From the NCBI GenBank assembly GCA_947495685.1, contig CANLZY010000004.1, positions 124,001 to 188,000 of the forward strand: a DNA stretch of 64,000 bases, read 5' to 3'. The translations under genes and the position numbers were made by a program. This document shows positions 29,547 through 37,821 of this stretch, one piece after another. The notes beneath the pieces were generated by a model that worked only from the letters and a program-made list of their open reading frames with translations, was not told the origin of the DNA and searched no databases. The DNA is from an uncultured Tropicimonas sp. GTDB lineage: Bacteria > Pseudomonadota > Alphaproteobacteria > Rhodobacterales > Rhodobacteraceae. The number at the start of each line of letters is the position of its first letter. Positions within the stretch are counted from its first letter, which is position 1.

Positions 29547-30290
29547 ATGCGCTTTCAAACCCCCCTTGTGCCCGGACGGCTGATCCGCCGCTACAAACGT
29601 TTTCTGGCCGATGTGGTACTGGAGGACAGCGGGATCGAGGTGGTGGCGCATTGCCCCAATCCGGGGTCGATGATGGGATTGCAGGATCCCGATACCCGGG
29701 TCTGGCTGGAGCCGAACGACGACCCGAAAAAGAAGCTGAAATACGGCTGGCGGCTGTCGGAGTTGCCTGGCGACCACTGGGCGGGTATCGACACTGCCGT
29801 CCCCAACCGTGTGATCAAGGAGGCGTTGCTGGCGCGAAGCATTCCGCATCTGGCCGACTATGGCGCGGTGCGGCCAGAAGTGAAGTACGGCACCGGGAGC
29901 CGGGTGGACTTCCTGCTGAGCGAACCGGGGCTGCCCGACGCCTATGTCGAGGTGAAAAACGTGCATCTGCGTCGCGACGGCGATTGGGCCGAGTTTCCCG
30001 ACAGCGTCACCACCCGCGGCGCCCGTCATCTGCAGGAGTTGACCCGGATGGTTGCGGACGGACACCGGGCGGTCATGCTGTACCTGGTGCAACGCACCGA
30101 TTGCGCGCGGCTTCGGTTGGCCGGCGATCTGGACCCCGCATATGCGGCGGCCTTTGACGCCGCGCGTGGCGCCGGTGTCGAGATGATCTGCCACGGCACG
30201 AAGATCGATCGCCACGGGGTCGAGATCGCATCGGCGTTCCCGGTGGACCCCTCGCCGCAGGGATCAATGCCCAATCTGGCAATCCCCTGA
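29547..30290 (+). CDS. sfsA: Sugar fermentation stimulation protein SfsA
   Basis: A 247-residue protein of the SfsA family, originally linked to maltose metabolism in E. coli and thought to be a DNA- or RNA-binding nuclease-like protein. Conserved blocks include RRYKRFLADV, HCPNPGSMMG, the PD-(D/E)XK-like VDFLL...YVEVKN core and FPDSVTTRGARHL. The ATG at 29547 gives the family-typical N-terminus MRFQTPLVPGRLI. It is followed at 48 bases by map, an order often seen in alphaproteobacteria. Confidence 0.93.
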   Translation: MRFQTPLVPGRLIRRYKRFLADVVLEDSGIEVVAHCPNPGSMMGLQDPDTRVWLEPNDDPKKKLKYGWRLSELPGDHWAGIDTAVPNRVIKEALLARSIPHLADYGAVRPEVKYGTGSRVDFLLSEPGLPDAYVEVKNVHLRRDGDWAEFPDSVTTRGARHLQELTRMVADGHRAVMLYLVQRTDCARLRLAGDLDPAYAAAFDAARGAGVEMICHGTKIDRHGVEIASAFPVDPSPQGSMPNLAIP

Positions 30291-30338
30291 AAATCCCCCT
30301 ATGTTCCCCAAGAATTCAGACAGAAAAAAGAGAGCGAC

Positions 30339-31148
30339 GTGGACGATAGCCGCGCACAACTGACGAAAGACGGAATTCGCCTGTATCAACAGGTGGACTT
30401 CGCGGGCATGCACAAGGCCGGAAAACTGGCCGCCGAGATTCTCGATCGGGTGGCGCCATTGGTGTATCCGGGCCAGACCACGGCGGTCATCGACAAGGCC
30501 GTCGAGGACATGGTGACCGAGGCCGGTGCGATATCGGCCACGATCGGCTACAAGGGCTACCGGCATGCGACCTGCATCAGCGTGAACCATGTGGTCTGCC
30601 ACGGGATTCCCAGCGACAAGAAACTGCACGACGGCGATATCCTGAATGTCGACGTGACGGTGATCGTGGACGGCTGGTTTGGTGATACCAGCCGCATGTA
30701 CGTGGCGGGCAAGATGCCCCGCAAGGCAGAACGCCTGGTGCAGGTGACCCATGACGCGTTGTTCAAAGGCATCGAGGCGGTCAAGCCCGGCAATACCTTT
30801 GGCGACATCGGCCACGCCATTCAGGCCTATGTCGAAGGCAACCGGATGAGCGTCGTACGGGACTTTTGCGGGCATGGGTTGGGGCGCGTGTTCCACGCCC
30901 CGCCGAACGTCCTGCACTATGGGCGCCCCGGCACCGGTCCGGTTCTGGAAGAAGGCATGTTCTTTACCATCGAACCGATGGTGAACCTAGGGCGGCCTGA
31001 AACCAAGGTTCTGGCGGATGACTGGACCGCGGTCACTCGCGATAAGTCACTGTCGGCGCAGTTCGAGCATTCCATCGGCGTCACGGCGGACGGATTCGAG
31101 ATTTTCACACTGTCCCCGGCTGGCAAATTCCACCCGACCTGGGGCTGA
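30339..31148 (+). CDS. map: Type I methionine aminopeptidase
   Basis: Removes the initiator methionine from nascent proteins with small second residues. The 269-residue enzyme has the pita-bread fold with the dimetal ligands in DVTVIVDGWFGDTSR (two Asp), GHGLGR (His), FTIEPM (Glu) and the final EHSIGVT (Glu). The substrate-side HVVCHGIPS segment is also present. Translation starts at a GTG preceded by AGAGAG. It is probably co-transcribed with sfsA. A small hairpin (ACCCTGC/GCAGGGT, 31298-31314) lies before the next gene. Confidence 0.94.
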   Translation: MDDSRAQLTKDGIRLYQQVDFAGMHKAGKLAAEILDRVAPLVYPGQTTAVIDKAVEDMVTEAGAISATIGYKGYRHATCISVNHVVCHGIPSDKKLHDGDILNVDVTVIVDGWFGDTSRMYVAGKMPRKAERLVQVTHDALFKGIEAVKPGNTFGDIGHAIQAYVEGNRMSVVRDFCGHGLGRVFHAPPNVLHYGRPGTGPVLEEGMFFTIEPMVNLGRPETKVLADDWTAVTRDKSLSAQFEHSIGVTADGFEIFTLSPAGKFHPTWG

Positions 31149-31297
31149 GCGACCGGTTGGCACGCGTCGGCGGGCCTTGTGCTCTCCCTTGGGCTCGCGG
31201 GCTGTGGCGCTGTCGCGCCGCGGCTTGGGTATTTTGACCAAGAAGAACACAAGGAAGGCCCTGTTGCTCAGCGGGCCGCGCTTTCGTAGAGAGACGC

Positions 31298-31314
31298 ACC
31301 CTGCGTCGCAGGGT
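31298..31314. terminator. Short hairpin between map and the TRAP binding-protein gene
   Basis: ACCCTGC-GTC-GCAGGGT forms a seven-base stem with a three-base loop, followed by ATCCTTT. It lies 150 bases after map and 33 bases before the TRAP gene, so it may be a terminator or part of the next gene's leader. Confidence 0.35.
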
Positions 31315-31347
31315 ATCCTTTGACTGACATGACAGGAGACCCGCGTC

Positions 31348-32382
31348 ATGACGATTTCCCTTCGCAGCTTCGCCCTCGTTGCGACCCTTGCCTCGACGGC
31401 CGGCCTTGCTTCGGCGCAGGAGGTCACGTTGCGTTTTCAACATTTCGTTTCGCCCAAGTCGGCGAACCCGACCTACTTCATGGCTCCATGGGCGGAAGCC
31501 ATCGAAACCCAGTCCGGGGGGCGTATCAAGGTCGAGCTCTACCCGGCCATGGCGTTGGGCGGTAAGGCGCAGAGCCAGTACGACATGATCCGCGACGGCG
31601 TGATTGACGGTGGCTGGGTGATCCCTGGCTACCAGCCTGGACGTTTTCCGGAGGCCGAGGCGCTGGAACTGCCGTTCATGATGCCGAAATCGGGCGAAGT
31701 GTCGTCCATCGCGGCCTGGAATTTCACCCAGAAGCATCTGCTCGACGATTTCGCCGATGTGCATCTGATTGCCGCCCACATGCATGGTCCGGGCATCGTG
31801 CACAAGAAAGGCGGCGCCATCGAACGGGTCGAGGATTTTGATGGACTCCGCCTGCGCGGACCGTCCCGCGCTGCCACGCTTCTGCTGAAGAAACTGGGGG
31901 CCAACCCGGTTGGCATGCCGGTACCGGCCTTTCCCGAAGCCTTGGCCAAGGGAGTCCTGGATGGTGGCGTGATCACATGGGAAATGTCGCCGTCGCTGAA
32001 GCTGAACGAGCTGACCGACAGTCACACCGACGTGGCCGGCGACAAGGCGCTCTACAACCTGTTCTTCATCTGGGCGATGAACCAGGACAAATACGACAGC
32101 CTGCCCGAGGATCTGCGGGCGGTGATCGACGCCAATTCGGGCCTGATGGCTTCGGCGTGGGCCGGCAAGGCGCACGACACCGGTGACACGGTCGGCAAGG
32201 CGGCGATGGCGGCCGACGGCAACGCGCTTGCGGAGTTGAGCGCCGCAGAAACCGACCGGATCAAGGCACTCGGCGAGGAGGTCGTGGTCGATTGGATTGC
32301 GGAGGTTTCGGGCAAGGGCCTGAATGGTGCCGCGCTGGTCGAGGATGCCCGCGCGATGGTGGCCGGGGCGATGCAGCAATAG
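31348..32382 (+). CDS. TRAP transporter solute-binding protein (DctP family)
   Basis: A 344-residue periplasmic binding protein of a tripartite ATP-independent periplasmic transporter. A signal peptide ends at ASA-QEV (about residue 23). The mature protein has the DctP-family pattern, including LYPAMALGGKAQSQYDMIRDG, the central ALELPFMM, and the solute-contact region LRLRGPSRAATLLLKKLGANPVGMP with the conserved Arg that binds substrate carboxylates. No DctQ or DctM membrane subunit is encoded nearby, so it is an orphan that either serves a distant permease or has a sensing role. It converges on rsmD. Confidence 0.9.
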   Translation: MTISLRSFALVATLASTAGLASAQEVTLRFQHFVSPKSANPTYFMAPWAEAIETQSGGRIKVELYPAMALGGKAQSQYDMIRDGVIDGGWVIPGYQPGRFPEAEALELPFMMPKSGEVSSIAAWNFTQKHLLDDFADVHLIAAHMHGPGIVHKKGGAIERVEDFDGLRLRGPSRAATLLLKKLGANPVGMPVPAFPEALAKGVLDGGVITWEMSPSLKLNELTDSHTDVAGDKALYNLFFIWAMNQDKYDSLPEDLRAVIDANSGLMASAWAGKAHDTGDTVGKAAMAADGNALAELSAAETDRIKALGEEVVVDWIAEVSGKGLNGAALVEDARAMVAGAMQQ

Positions 32383-32388
32383 TCACGT

Positions 32389-32468
32389 CCGGCGGCGGCT
32401 GTGGTGGCTGGCCGCCGGAGCGGACGTTGCGCCACCGGGAGGGCCGGTGTCAGCTTGCCGGTGGCGCG
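32389..32468. terminator. Two hairpins between convergent genes
   Basis: CCGGCGGC (32389-32396) pairs with GCCGCCGG (32412-32419), and GCGCCACCGG (32430-32439) pairs with CCGGTGGCGC (32459-32468, inside the 3' end of rsmD). Neither has a T-run. Together they could act as a bidirectional barrier between the TRAP gene and rsmD. Confidence 0.45.
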
Positions 32469-33016
32469 CGCAAGATGGTGATGTGGGTGCCACCGTATTC
32501 CCGCCGGTCCGTGACAATGAAGCCTTCCGGGGCTTCTTGCGGCGCGTTTTCTTCCCAGACCAGCAAGGCGTCGGGGGCAAGCCAGCCCCCCGCCAATGAC
32601 GCCGCAATGGCCCGTTCGCCAAACCCCTTGCCGTAGGGCGGGTCAAGAAAGATCAGGTCGAAGGGATCGTCCAGGTTCACACCGATGCGGGTCGCATCGC
32701 GGCGAAAGAACCTTGTGGCGTCCTGCGAGCGGGTCTTGTCGATGTTTTCGCGCAGCAACGCGCGGGCCTTGGCGCCGTCGTCGACGAAGGTCACGTGGTT
32801 GGCCCCCCGCGACAGCGCCTCCAGCCCGAGCGCCCCGGTTCCGGCAAACAGGTCCAGCACCCGTGCATCCGGGGCCGGGTCATCGTGGCTGGACATCAGC
32901 AGGTTGAACAGGCTTTCGCGCACCCGGTCCGAGGTTGGTCGCAGATGCGCGGCCGTGTCGCCTTTGCCGACAGAGGCCAGCGTCAGGCCGCGATAGCGTC
33001 CGGAAATGATCCGCAT
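32450..33016 (-). CDS. rsmD: 16S rRNA (guanine(966)-N2)-methyltransferase
   Basis: SAM-dependent methyltransferase that modifies G966 in helix 31 of 16S rRNA. The 188-residue protein has the family N-terminus MRIISGRYRGL, the RPTSDRVRESLFN signature, SAM motif I LDLFAGTGALGLEAL, and the catalytic DPPYG (N-methyltransferase N/DPPY motif, near residue 125). Its start overlaps the stop of the upstream flavoprotein gene by one base (TGATG), so translation is probably coupled. Confidence 0.94.
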   Translation of the reverse strand: MRIISGRYRGLTLASVGKGDTAAHLRPTSDRVRESLFNLLMSSHDDPAPDARVLDLFAGTGALGLEALSRGANHVTFVDDGAKARALLRENIDKTRSQDATRFFRRDATRIGVNLDDPFDLIFLDPPYGKGFGERAIAASLAGGWLAPDALLVWEENAPQEAPEGFIVTDRREYGGTHITILRAPPAS

Positions 33017-34224
33017 CAGCCCAGCAGTGCCTTGAGATCTGTCGCAGGGTCGGCAACTGCGGCGGGATCGACGGTTTTCCCGGCGTCGATCAACCGTTTG
33101 CCGACCATGTAGGCTCTTGGATCATTCATGGCATCGACGGCAAGCAGACGGTCGCCGGCGAAATACCAATGCGAGGCGACGCCTGCGCGAGCGCCGGTGC
33201 GGATCACGACACGATCGTAGCCCGTGTTCAGCCCGGCGATCTGCAATTTCACATCGTATTGATCGGACCAGAACCATACCTTGGGGTCGTAGTCCTGTCC
33301 GCCCCCCAGCATGTTGCGGGCCACCAGTTCCGCCTGATCTATGGCGTTCTGCACGCTTTCCAGACGAATGCGACTGTCCTGCCAGGGGAAGGACGCGCAG
33401 TCCCCTGCCGACCAGACATGCGGATCGGAGGTGCGGCCCTGGGCGTTCACCCAAATCCCGTTGTCCAGCGTCAGCCCAGCGGCCTCTGCCAAGGCGGTAT
33501 CCGGCGTGATTCCGACCCCGACAATCACCAGATCGACCGGCAGTTCGGTGCCGTCGGTCAGCCGGGCGCCAGTGACCCGGGTGTCGCCGAGCAACCGGTC
33601 CAGGCCGACGCCTTCGCGCAGATCGACGCCGTGCTGCCTGTGCAGGTCGCGGAAATAGTCGGAGGTTTCAGGTGCCGCGACCCGTTGCAGAATGCGGTCG
33701 GCCATTTCGACCAGCATCACCGACAGGCCCAGCTTCGAGGCGACGGCAGCGGCTTCCAACCCGATGTAGCCACCGCCCACGATCAGCACGCGGGCGCCCG
33801 GGGTCACGTCAGCGGCCAGACCGTCGACATCGCTGAGGCTGCGCACGACATGCACGCCATCCAGGGTGCCGCCAATGGAGGCAGGCAACCGGCGCGGTAT
33901 GGATCCGGTGGTCAGCGCCAGTTGGTCATAGGTCAGATTCCCGGTGGAGGTCGTCATTGTCCGGTTGGCGGTATCGATGGACTCGACTCGACATCCGGTG
34001 CGCAGGGTGATCGCGTTGTCGGCGTAAAACGACTCGGGCCGCAGGAACAGGCGTTCCAGGTCCATTTCACCCAAAAGGTATTTCTTGGAGAGCGGCGGGC
34101 GCTGATAGGGTGGCACCGGCTCTTCGCCGATCAGGGTCACCGCGCCATCATACCCTTCGGATCTGAGCTTGGCGACCAACGATGCGCCTGCCTGACCGGC
34201 CCCGATCACCACAATGCCTGACAT
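33016..34224 (-). CDS. FAD-dependent ferredoxin/rubredoxin reductase-like oxidoreductase
   Basis: A 402-residue flavoprotein of the putidaredoxin-reductase/rhodocoxin-reductase group, which passes electrons from NADH to small iron-sulfur proteins for oxygenases and P450s. It has the N-terminal FAD motif VVIGAGQAGASL, the PPYQRPPLSKKYLLGE signature of this group, the NAD-binding VLIVGGGYIGLEAAAVA (about 145-160) and the second FAD motif VWSAGDCASF (about 275). A C-terminal reductase domain includes VKLQIAGLN. No ferredoxin, P450 or oxygenase gene is adjacent, so the partner is unknown. It diverges from a peroxiredoxin gene. Confidence 0.9.
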   Translation of the reverse strand: MSGIVVIGAGQAGASLVAKLRSEGYDGAVTLIGEEPVPPYQRPPLSKKYLLGEMDLERLFLRPESFYADNAITLRTGCRVESIDTANRTMTTSTGNLTYDQLALTTGSIPRRLPASIGGTLDGVHVVRSLSDVDGLAADVTPGARVLIVGGGYIGLEAAAVASKLGLSVMLVEMADRILQRVAAPETSDYFRDLHRQHGVDLREGVGLDRLLGDTRVTGARLTDGTELPVDLVIVGVGITPDTALAEAAGLTLDNGIWVNAQGRTSDPHVWSAGDCASFPWQDSRIRLESVQNAIDQAELVARNMLGGGQDYDPKVWFWSDQYDVKLQIAGLNTGYDRVVIRTGARAGVASHWYFAGDRLLAVDAMNDPRAYMVGKRLIDAGKTVDPAAVADPATDLKALLG

Positions 34225-34305
34225 GATTCCCTCCGACGGCTGGTCTGGTTGAGCGCGAAAGCTATATCTGGGAGAACACGCAATGAAAACGGCCAGAGGA
34301 ACGAC

Positions 34306-34794
34306 ATGAACATTTCAGTGGGTGACACGCTGCCGGACGCGCAGTTCATCGTCATGGGAGACACCGGTCCGGAGACTGTCCGGTTGCGGGACAGGTTGGC
34401 GGGACGGCGGGTGGTGATCTTCGGGCTGCCCGGGGCGTTCACACCGACCTGCTCGTCGGGTCACCTGCCCAGCTTCATCCGAACAGCCGAGGCATTTCGT
34501 GCCAAGGACGTGTCCGATATCCTGTGCGTGTCGGTCAACGATCCGCACGTGATGCGGGTCTGGGGAGAGCAGACCGGGGCCGCAGAGGCCGGTGTCACCC
34601 TACTGGCTGACGCCGAATGCCAGTTCACGGAATCCATCGGCATGAGGTTCGACGCGCCGCCGGTCGGCCTGATCGCCCGGTCCAAACGCTATGCCATGCT
34701 GGTCGAGGATGGCGTGGTGCAGGTCTTGAACCTGGAAGTGACCCGGGGCACCTGCGAGATCTCGGGCGGCGAGGCATTGTTGGCGCAGACCTGA
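34306..34794 (+). CDS. Peroxiredoxin (Prx5/AhpE-type)
   Basis: A 162-residue thiol peroxidase of the Prx5 group that reduces hydrogen and organic peroxides. The active-site motif PGAFTPTCSSGHLPSF holds the peroxidatic Cys at about residue 48, with the conserved Thr and Pro; a second Cys near residue 73 (DILCVSVND) and one near 150 (GTCEIS) could serve as resolving or glutathione-linked residues. AGAGGA precedes the ATG at 34306 with good spacing, and the 19 extra codons upstream are not family-like. It is divergent from a flavoprotein reductase gene. Confidence 0.9.
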   Translation: MNISVGDTLPDAQFIVMGDTGPETVRLRDRLAGRRVVIFGLPGAFTPTCSSGHLPSFIRTAEAFRAKDVSDILCVSVNDPHVMRVWGEQTGAAEAGVTLLADAECQFTESIGMRFDAPPVGLIARSKRYAMLVEDGVVQVLNLEVTRGTCEISGGEALLAQT

Positions 34795-35019
34795 GGCGCT
34801 CCGGCGGTTCTGGGGCCCGTGTTGATCGGCATCTTGGTCGGGGCCGGGATGTCGCTCTCGTTATCGTCGAAGGTCTGCGATGCCTACGCCAAAAGGCTGA
34901 CGCGCTCCGCGATGAACCCGTTCTACCACAGGCCGCCGATGGCGATCCCGCGCGCGTAGCAGGACTCGCGACGCGGGTTCCTGTCTTCTACGGGTTCTTT
35001 CAGTAACGTCTGTGCGCGC

Positions 35020-35313
35020 TCAGGCCGACGATCCGCCGGCAAGGGTATCCATGGTGCGGGCCAGCGCGAGGTCCAGCTCGGTCAAGCCGCCGCTATCGTG
35101 CGTGGTCAGAGTCACATCGACGGTCCGGTAGACGTTTGCCCATTCCGGGTGATGGTTCATCTTTTCCGCGTGGATCGCCACTTGGGTCATCCAGCCGAAC
35201 GCCTCGATGAAGTTCTTGAATTTGAATGCCTTGTGCAAGGCCGTGCCGTCATCGCTCAGCGACCAACCGGTCGCGATCAGGGCGGCGATCTCTGCCGGGT
35301 CGGGGTCGGTCAA
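35020..35313 (-). CDS. phhB: 4a-hydroxytetrahydrobiopterin dehydratase (pterin-4a-carbinolamine dehydratase)
   Basis: A 97-residue PCD/DCoH-family enzyme that dehydrates 4a-hydroxytetrahydrobiopterin to regenerate the pterin cofactor of aromatic amino-acid hydroxylases; in bacteria without that hydroxylase it may act on other pterins. The active-site pattern [10 protein letters not shown]...[12 protein letters not shown] contains the expected three histidines. The start overlaps the stop of the FemAB-like gene by ATGA. No phenylalanine hydroxylase gene is nearby. It is the last gene of a six-gene minus-strand run. Confidence 0.93.
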   Translation of the reverse strand: MTDPDPAEIAALIATGWSLSDDGTALHKAFKFKNFIEAFGWMTQVAIHAEKMNHHPEWANVYRTVDVTLTTHDSGGLTELDLALARTMDTLAGGSSA

Positions 35314-36503
35314 GTCTGCTCCTCCTGTGGTGACTTTCGAAACGGGCCGTAGCTGGTAAGGATCTCGATCTCTTCGTCAACGGCCTCGGATTCGGCCTGT
35401 AGAAACTCTCCGATGGCGCGGGCAAATCCGGGGTCGGCCACCCAGTGCAAGGAATGGGTCGTGACCGGAAGATAGCCGCGCGCGAGCTTGTGTTCGCCTT
35501 GTGCGCCAGCCTCGACTGTTTCCAGCCCGTGTTCAATGGCATAGTCGATGGCCTGATAGTAGCAGGCTTCGAAATGAAGGCAGGGGTGATGTTCGACCAT
35601 CCCCCAGTAGCGGCCATAGAGCGACCGTCGCCCGATGAAGTTCAGCGCACCTGCCACGTTGAAGCCGTCGCGCTCTGCCAGCACCAACAGGATATCGTCG
35701 CGCAACGTTTCCTGCGCGATGTCGAAAAACGCCCGCGTCAGATAAGGCGTGCCCCATTTGCGGCTGCCGGTGTTCTGGTAGAAATGCCAGAAATCATCCC
35801 AGTGTTCCGGCTGGATCTGGTCGCCCGTCAGTTGGCGGATCGTGCCCCCGAACGCCTGCGCCGTCGCGCGCTCCTTGCGGATGTTCTTGCGCTTGCGGGA
35901 TGACAGGGCGGCCAGGAAGCCGTCAAAGCTCTCGTAGCCGGCATTTTCCCAATGGAATTGCTGGCTGCGGCGATGCATCAGCCCCATCTGTCGTCCAGCC
36001 TCGGCCTCGTCCGGGGTGCAGAAGGTCACGTGCAGCGACGAAACCTCGTTGTCGACGGCCAGTTGCACCGCGCCCTGAGCCAGGGCGCCGACGCCGATGG
36101 CCTCGTACCCCGGGCGCGCCAGGAACCGTCGCCCGGTCGCAGGCGTGAAGGGCACGGCCATCTGCAGCTTGGGATAGTAGGCCCCGCCCGCGTTTTCATA
36201 GGCATGGGCCCAGGAATGGTCGAAGATGTATTCGCCTTGGCTGTGGTGCTTGGCATAGAGCGGCGCGACGGCGATGGCCTCGCCCGCCTGCCGGGCCACC
36301 AGATAGGATGGATGCCAGCCGGTGCCGCGACCCACCGATCCGCTGTCTTCCAGGGCCTTCAGGAACCGCCAGGTGGTAAACGGATCCAGCGGGCGAAATC
36401 CGTCGGCGGCCTCGGGGCAGGCGCAGGCGTCCCACTCCGTTGCCGGGATGGCATCGAGGCTGGGGAGGACCTGGATTTCGATGGTGCTGTCGGTGTCGCT
36501 CAT
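35310..36503 (-). CDS. FemAB/GNAT-like protein (DUF482, peptidogalycan-biosynthesis type)
   Basis: A 397-residue protein of the FemAB-like GNAT branch once called DUF482. Recognisable blocks are [10 protein letters not shown] near the N-terminus, [45 protein letters not shown] and [24 protein letters not shown] segments near the C-terminus (positions about 300-330). Fem proteins use aminoacyl-tRNA to extend peptidoglycan peptides, but this subgroup has no established activity. I use the ATG at 36503; another ATG lies two codons upstream. It overlaps phhB by four bases and follows a glycerophosphodiesterase gene by 53 bases. Confidence 0.85.
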   Translation of the reverse strand: MSDTDSTIEIQVLPSLDAIPATEWDACACPEAADGFRPLDPFTTWRFLKALEDSGSVGRGTGWHPSYLVARQAGEAIAVAPLYAKHHSQGEYIFDHSWAHAYENAGGAYYPKLQMAVPFTPATGRRFLARPGYEAIGVGALAQGAVQLAVDNEVSSLHVTFCTPDEAEAGRQMGLMHRRSQQFHWENAGYESFDGFLAALSSRKRKNIRKERATAQAFGGTIRQLTGDQIQPEHWDDFWHFYQNTGSRKWGTPYLTRAFFDIAQETLRDDILLVLAERDGFNVAGALNFIGRRSLYGRYWGMVEHHPCLHFEACYYQAIDYAIEHGLETVEAGAQGEHKLARGYLPVTTHSLHWVADPGFARAIGEFLQAESEAVDEEIEILTSYGPFRKSPQEEQT

Positions 36504-36556
36504 GGGCATCCCGAATGTATCGCGTTGCCCTACACTTGGCCCTGTTGGCGCGGGGT

Positions 36557-37312
36557 TCAACCCGCCCTGTACCGCTCGAAGGTGACATTGTCGGCAATCT
36601 GGCGTGCCAATGCCTCGGCTTCTGGCGATCGAATCGTCCAGCAGAGGATCGGCACCCCCTGCGCCTTGAGCTCTGCCACCCGCGGATGATCCAGTTCGCG
36701 GGCGAAATGGCTGATAAACTCCGCACCCGACGCGGCAATGTCCGGGATGTCCGACAGTCGTTCCAATCTGTCGACCGGGACATTGGGCCATTTTTCTTCA
36801 GTGAAATCGCCGGTGGTCAGACCCCGGGTGCGGTCGGGCATGATGTCCGCAAGGGCGACCATGGAATGCGGGTTGAACGACATGAAAGCAATCGGTCCCT
36901 TGTATCCGCTGGCGGCCCGAGCCGTTGCCTGCTCCAGCGGGCCGACATCGGGGCCGAGCGCGCCGTCCTGATCTTTCAGTTCGACCAGCACCGGGACGCG
37001 GCCATCCACCAAGGTCAGGACCTCGGCGAGGGTCGGGATGCCCTCCGAACCGCCCAGCAGCGGGATTTCGGCCAATTCTGCCGCGGTGCGTCCGCGCACC
37101 GGCCCCGTTTGCCCGGTCAACCGCTTCAGGTCGTAGTCGTGAAACACCACGGCCTGCCCGTCAGCGGTCAATTGCAGATCTATTTCTATCCCATATCCGC
37201 CCGTGATCGCCGCAGCGATCGCCGCGCGGGAGTTTTCAGGGCGTCCGTCCGTCACATCGTGCAGGGCGCGGTGGGTGATCGGGCGGGCGAGGAAGTCCGG
37301 ATGCAACGACAT
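36557..37312 (-). CDS. Glycerophosphodiester phosphodiesterase family protein
   Basis: A 251-residue TIM-barrel enzyme that hydrolyses glycerophosphodiesters to glycerol-3-phosphate and an alcohol. Catalytic and metal residues are in ITHRALHD...ENSRAAI (His and Glu-Asn), YGIEIDLQLTADGQAVVFHDYDLKRLTG (Glu, Asp, His) and LVELKDQ. The usual HRG is HRA here, a mild deviation. There is no signal peptide, so it is likely cytosolic, acting in phospholipid-headgroup recycling. It sits 17 bases after the RidA gene and belongs to the same run. Confidence 0.9.
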   Translation of the reverse strand: MSLHPDFLARPITHRALHDVTDGRPENSRAAIAAAITGGYGIEIDLQLTADGQAVVFHDYDLKRLTGQTGPVRGRTAAELAEIPLLGGSEGIPTLAEVLTLVDGRVPVLVELKDQDGALGPDVGPLEQATARAASGYKGPIAFMSFNPHSMVALADIMPDRTRGLTTGDFTEEKWPNVPVDRLERLSDIPDIAASGAEFISHFARELDHPRVAELKAQGVPILCWTIRSPEAEALARQIADNVTFERYRAG

Positions 37313-37329
37313 GGCACGACTTTCCCGGC

Positions 37330-37794
37330 TCAGGCGATCTGGAAAATCGCTTCGATTTCCACGGCGACGCCCATCGGCAGGGCGGCTGCGGAAACGGCCG
37401 AGCGGGAGTGACGACCGGCATCGCCGAGCGCTTCGACCAGGAAATCCGAGGCACCGTTGATCACCTGAGGCTGGGCGGTGAAATCGGCGGTGGAATTCAC
37501 GAAACCCGTCAGCTTGACCACCCGGACAAGCCTATCGATGTCGCCGCCGCACGCTGCCTTGAGCTGTGCGAGAAGGGCTATGGCACAGGTGCGGGCGGCC
37601 GCAGCGCCGGCCTCGACCTCCATGTCGGCGCCCAGCTTGCCGGTGATGAACCCGTCCGGACCGTTGCTGATCTGACCCGATACAAACACCAGGTCGCCGG
37701 CCTGGACGAATGGTACATAGTTTGCGGCCGGGGCGGGCGCGTCGGGCAGGGTCACGCCCAGTTCTGCGAGGCGGGATTCGATGGTGCTGGACAT
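37330..37794 (-). CDS. RidA/YjgF-family protein
   Basis: A 154-residue member of the RidA (YER057c/YjgF) superfamily, which hydrolyses reactive enamine/imine intermediates made by PLP enzymes. The conserved VFVSGQI, the ARTCAIALLAQLKAACG helix, LTGFVNS and SRSAVSAAALPMGVAVEIEAIF are present. The late position where archetypal RidA has the catalytic Arg reads SRSAV, so the Arg appears kept. The length (154 rather than ~128) fits the longer Rid subfamilies. It lies 27 bases downstream of hlyD and is probably co-transcribed with the secretion genes. Confidence 0.88.
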   Translation of the reverse strand: MSSTIESRLAELGVTLPDAPAPAANYVPFVQAGDLVFVSGQISNGPDGFITGKLGADMEVEAGAAAARTCAIALLAQLKAACGGDIDRLVRVVKLTGFVNSTADFTAQPQVINGASDFLVEALGDAGRHSRSAVSAAALPMGVAVEIEAIFQIA

Positions 37795-37821
37795 GGGGGG
37801 CTCCTTGCCGGGGTAGGGGCG

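Noticed and set aside
34795..35019. Short plus-strand frames after the peroxiredoxin gene
   Set aside because: No ribosome-binding site and Arg/Gly-rich; treated as ordinary intergenic DNA between convergent genes.
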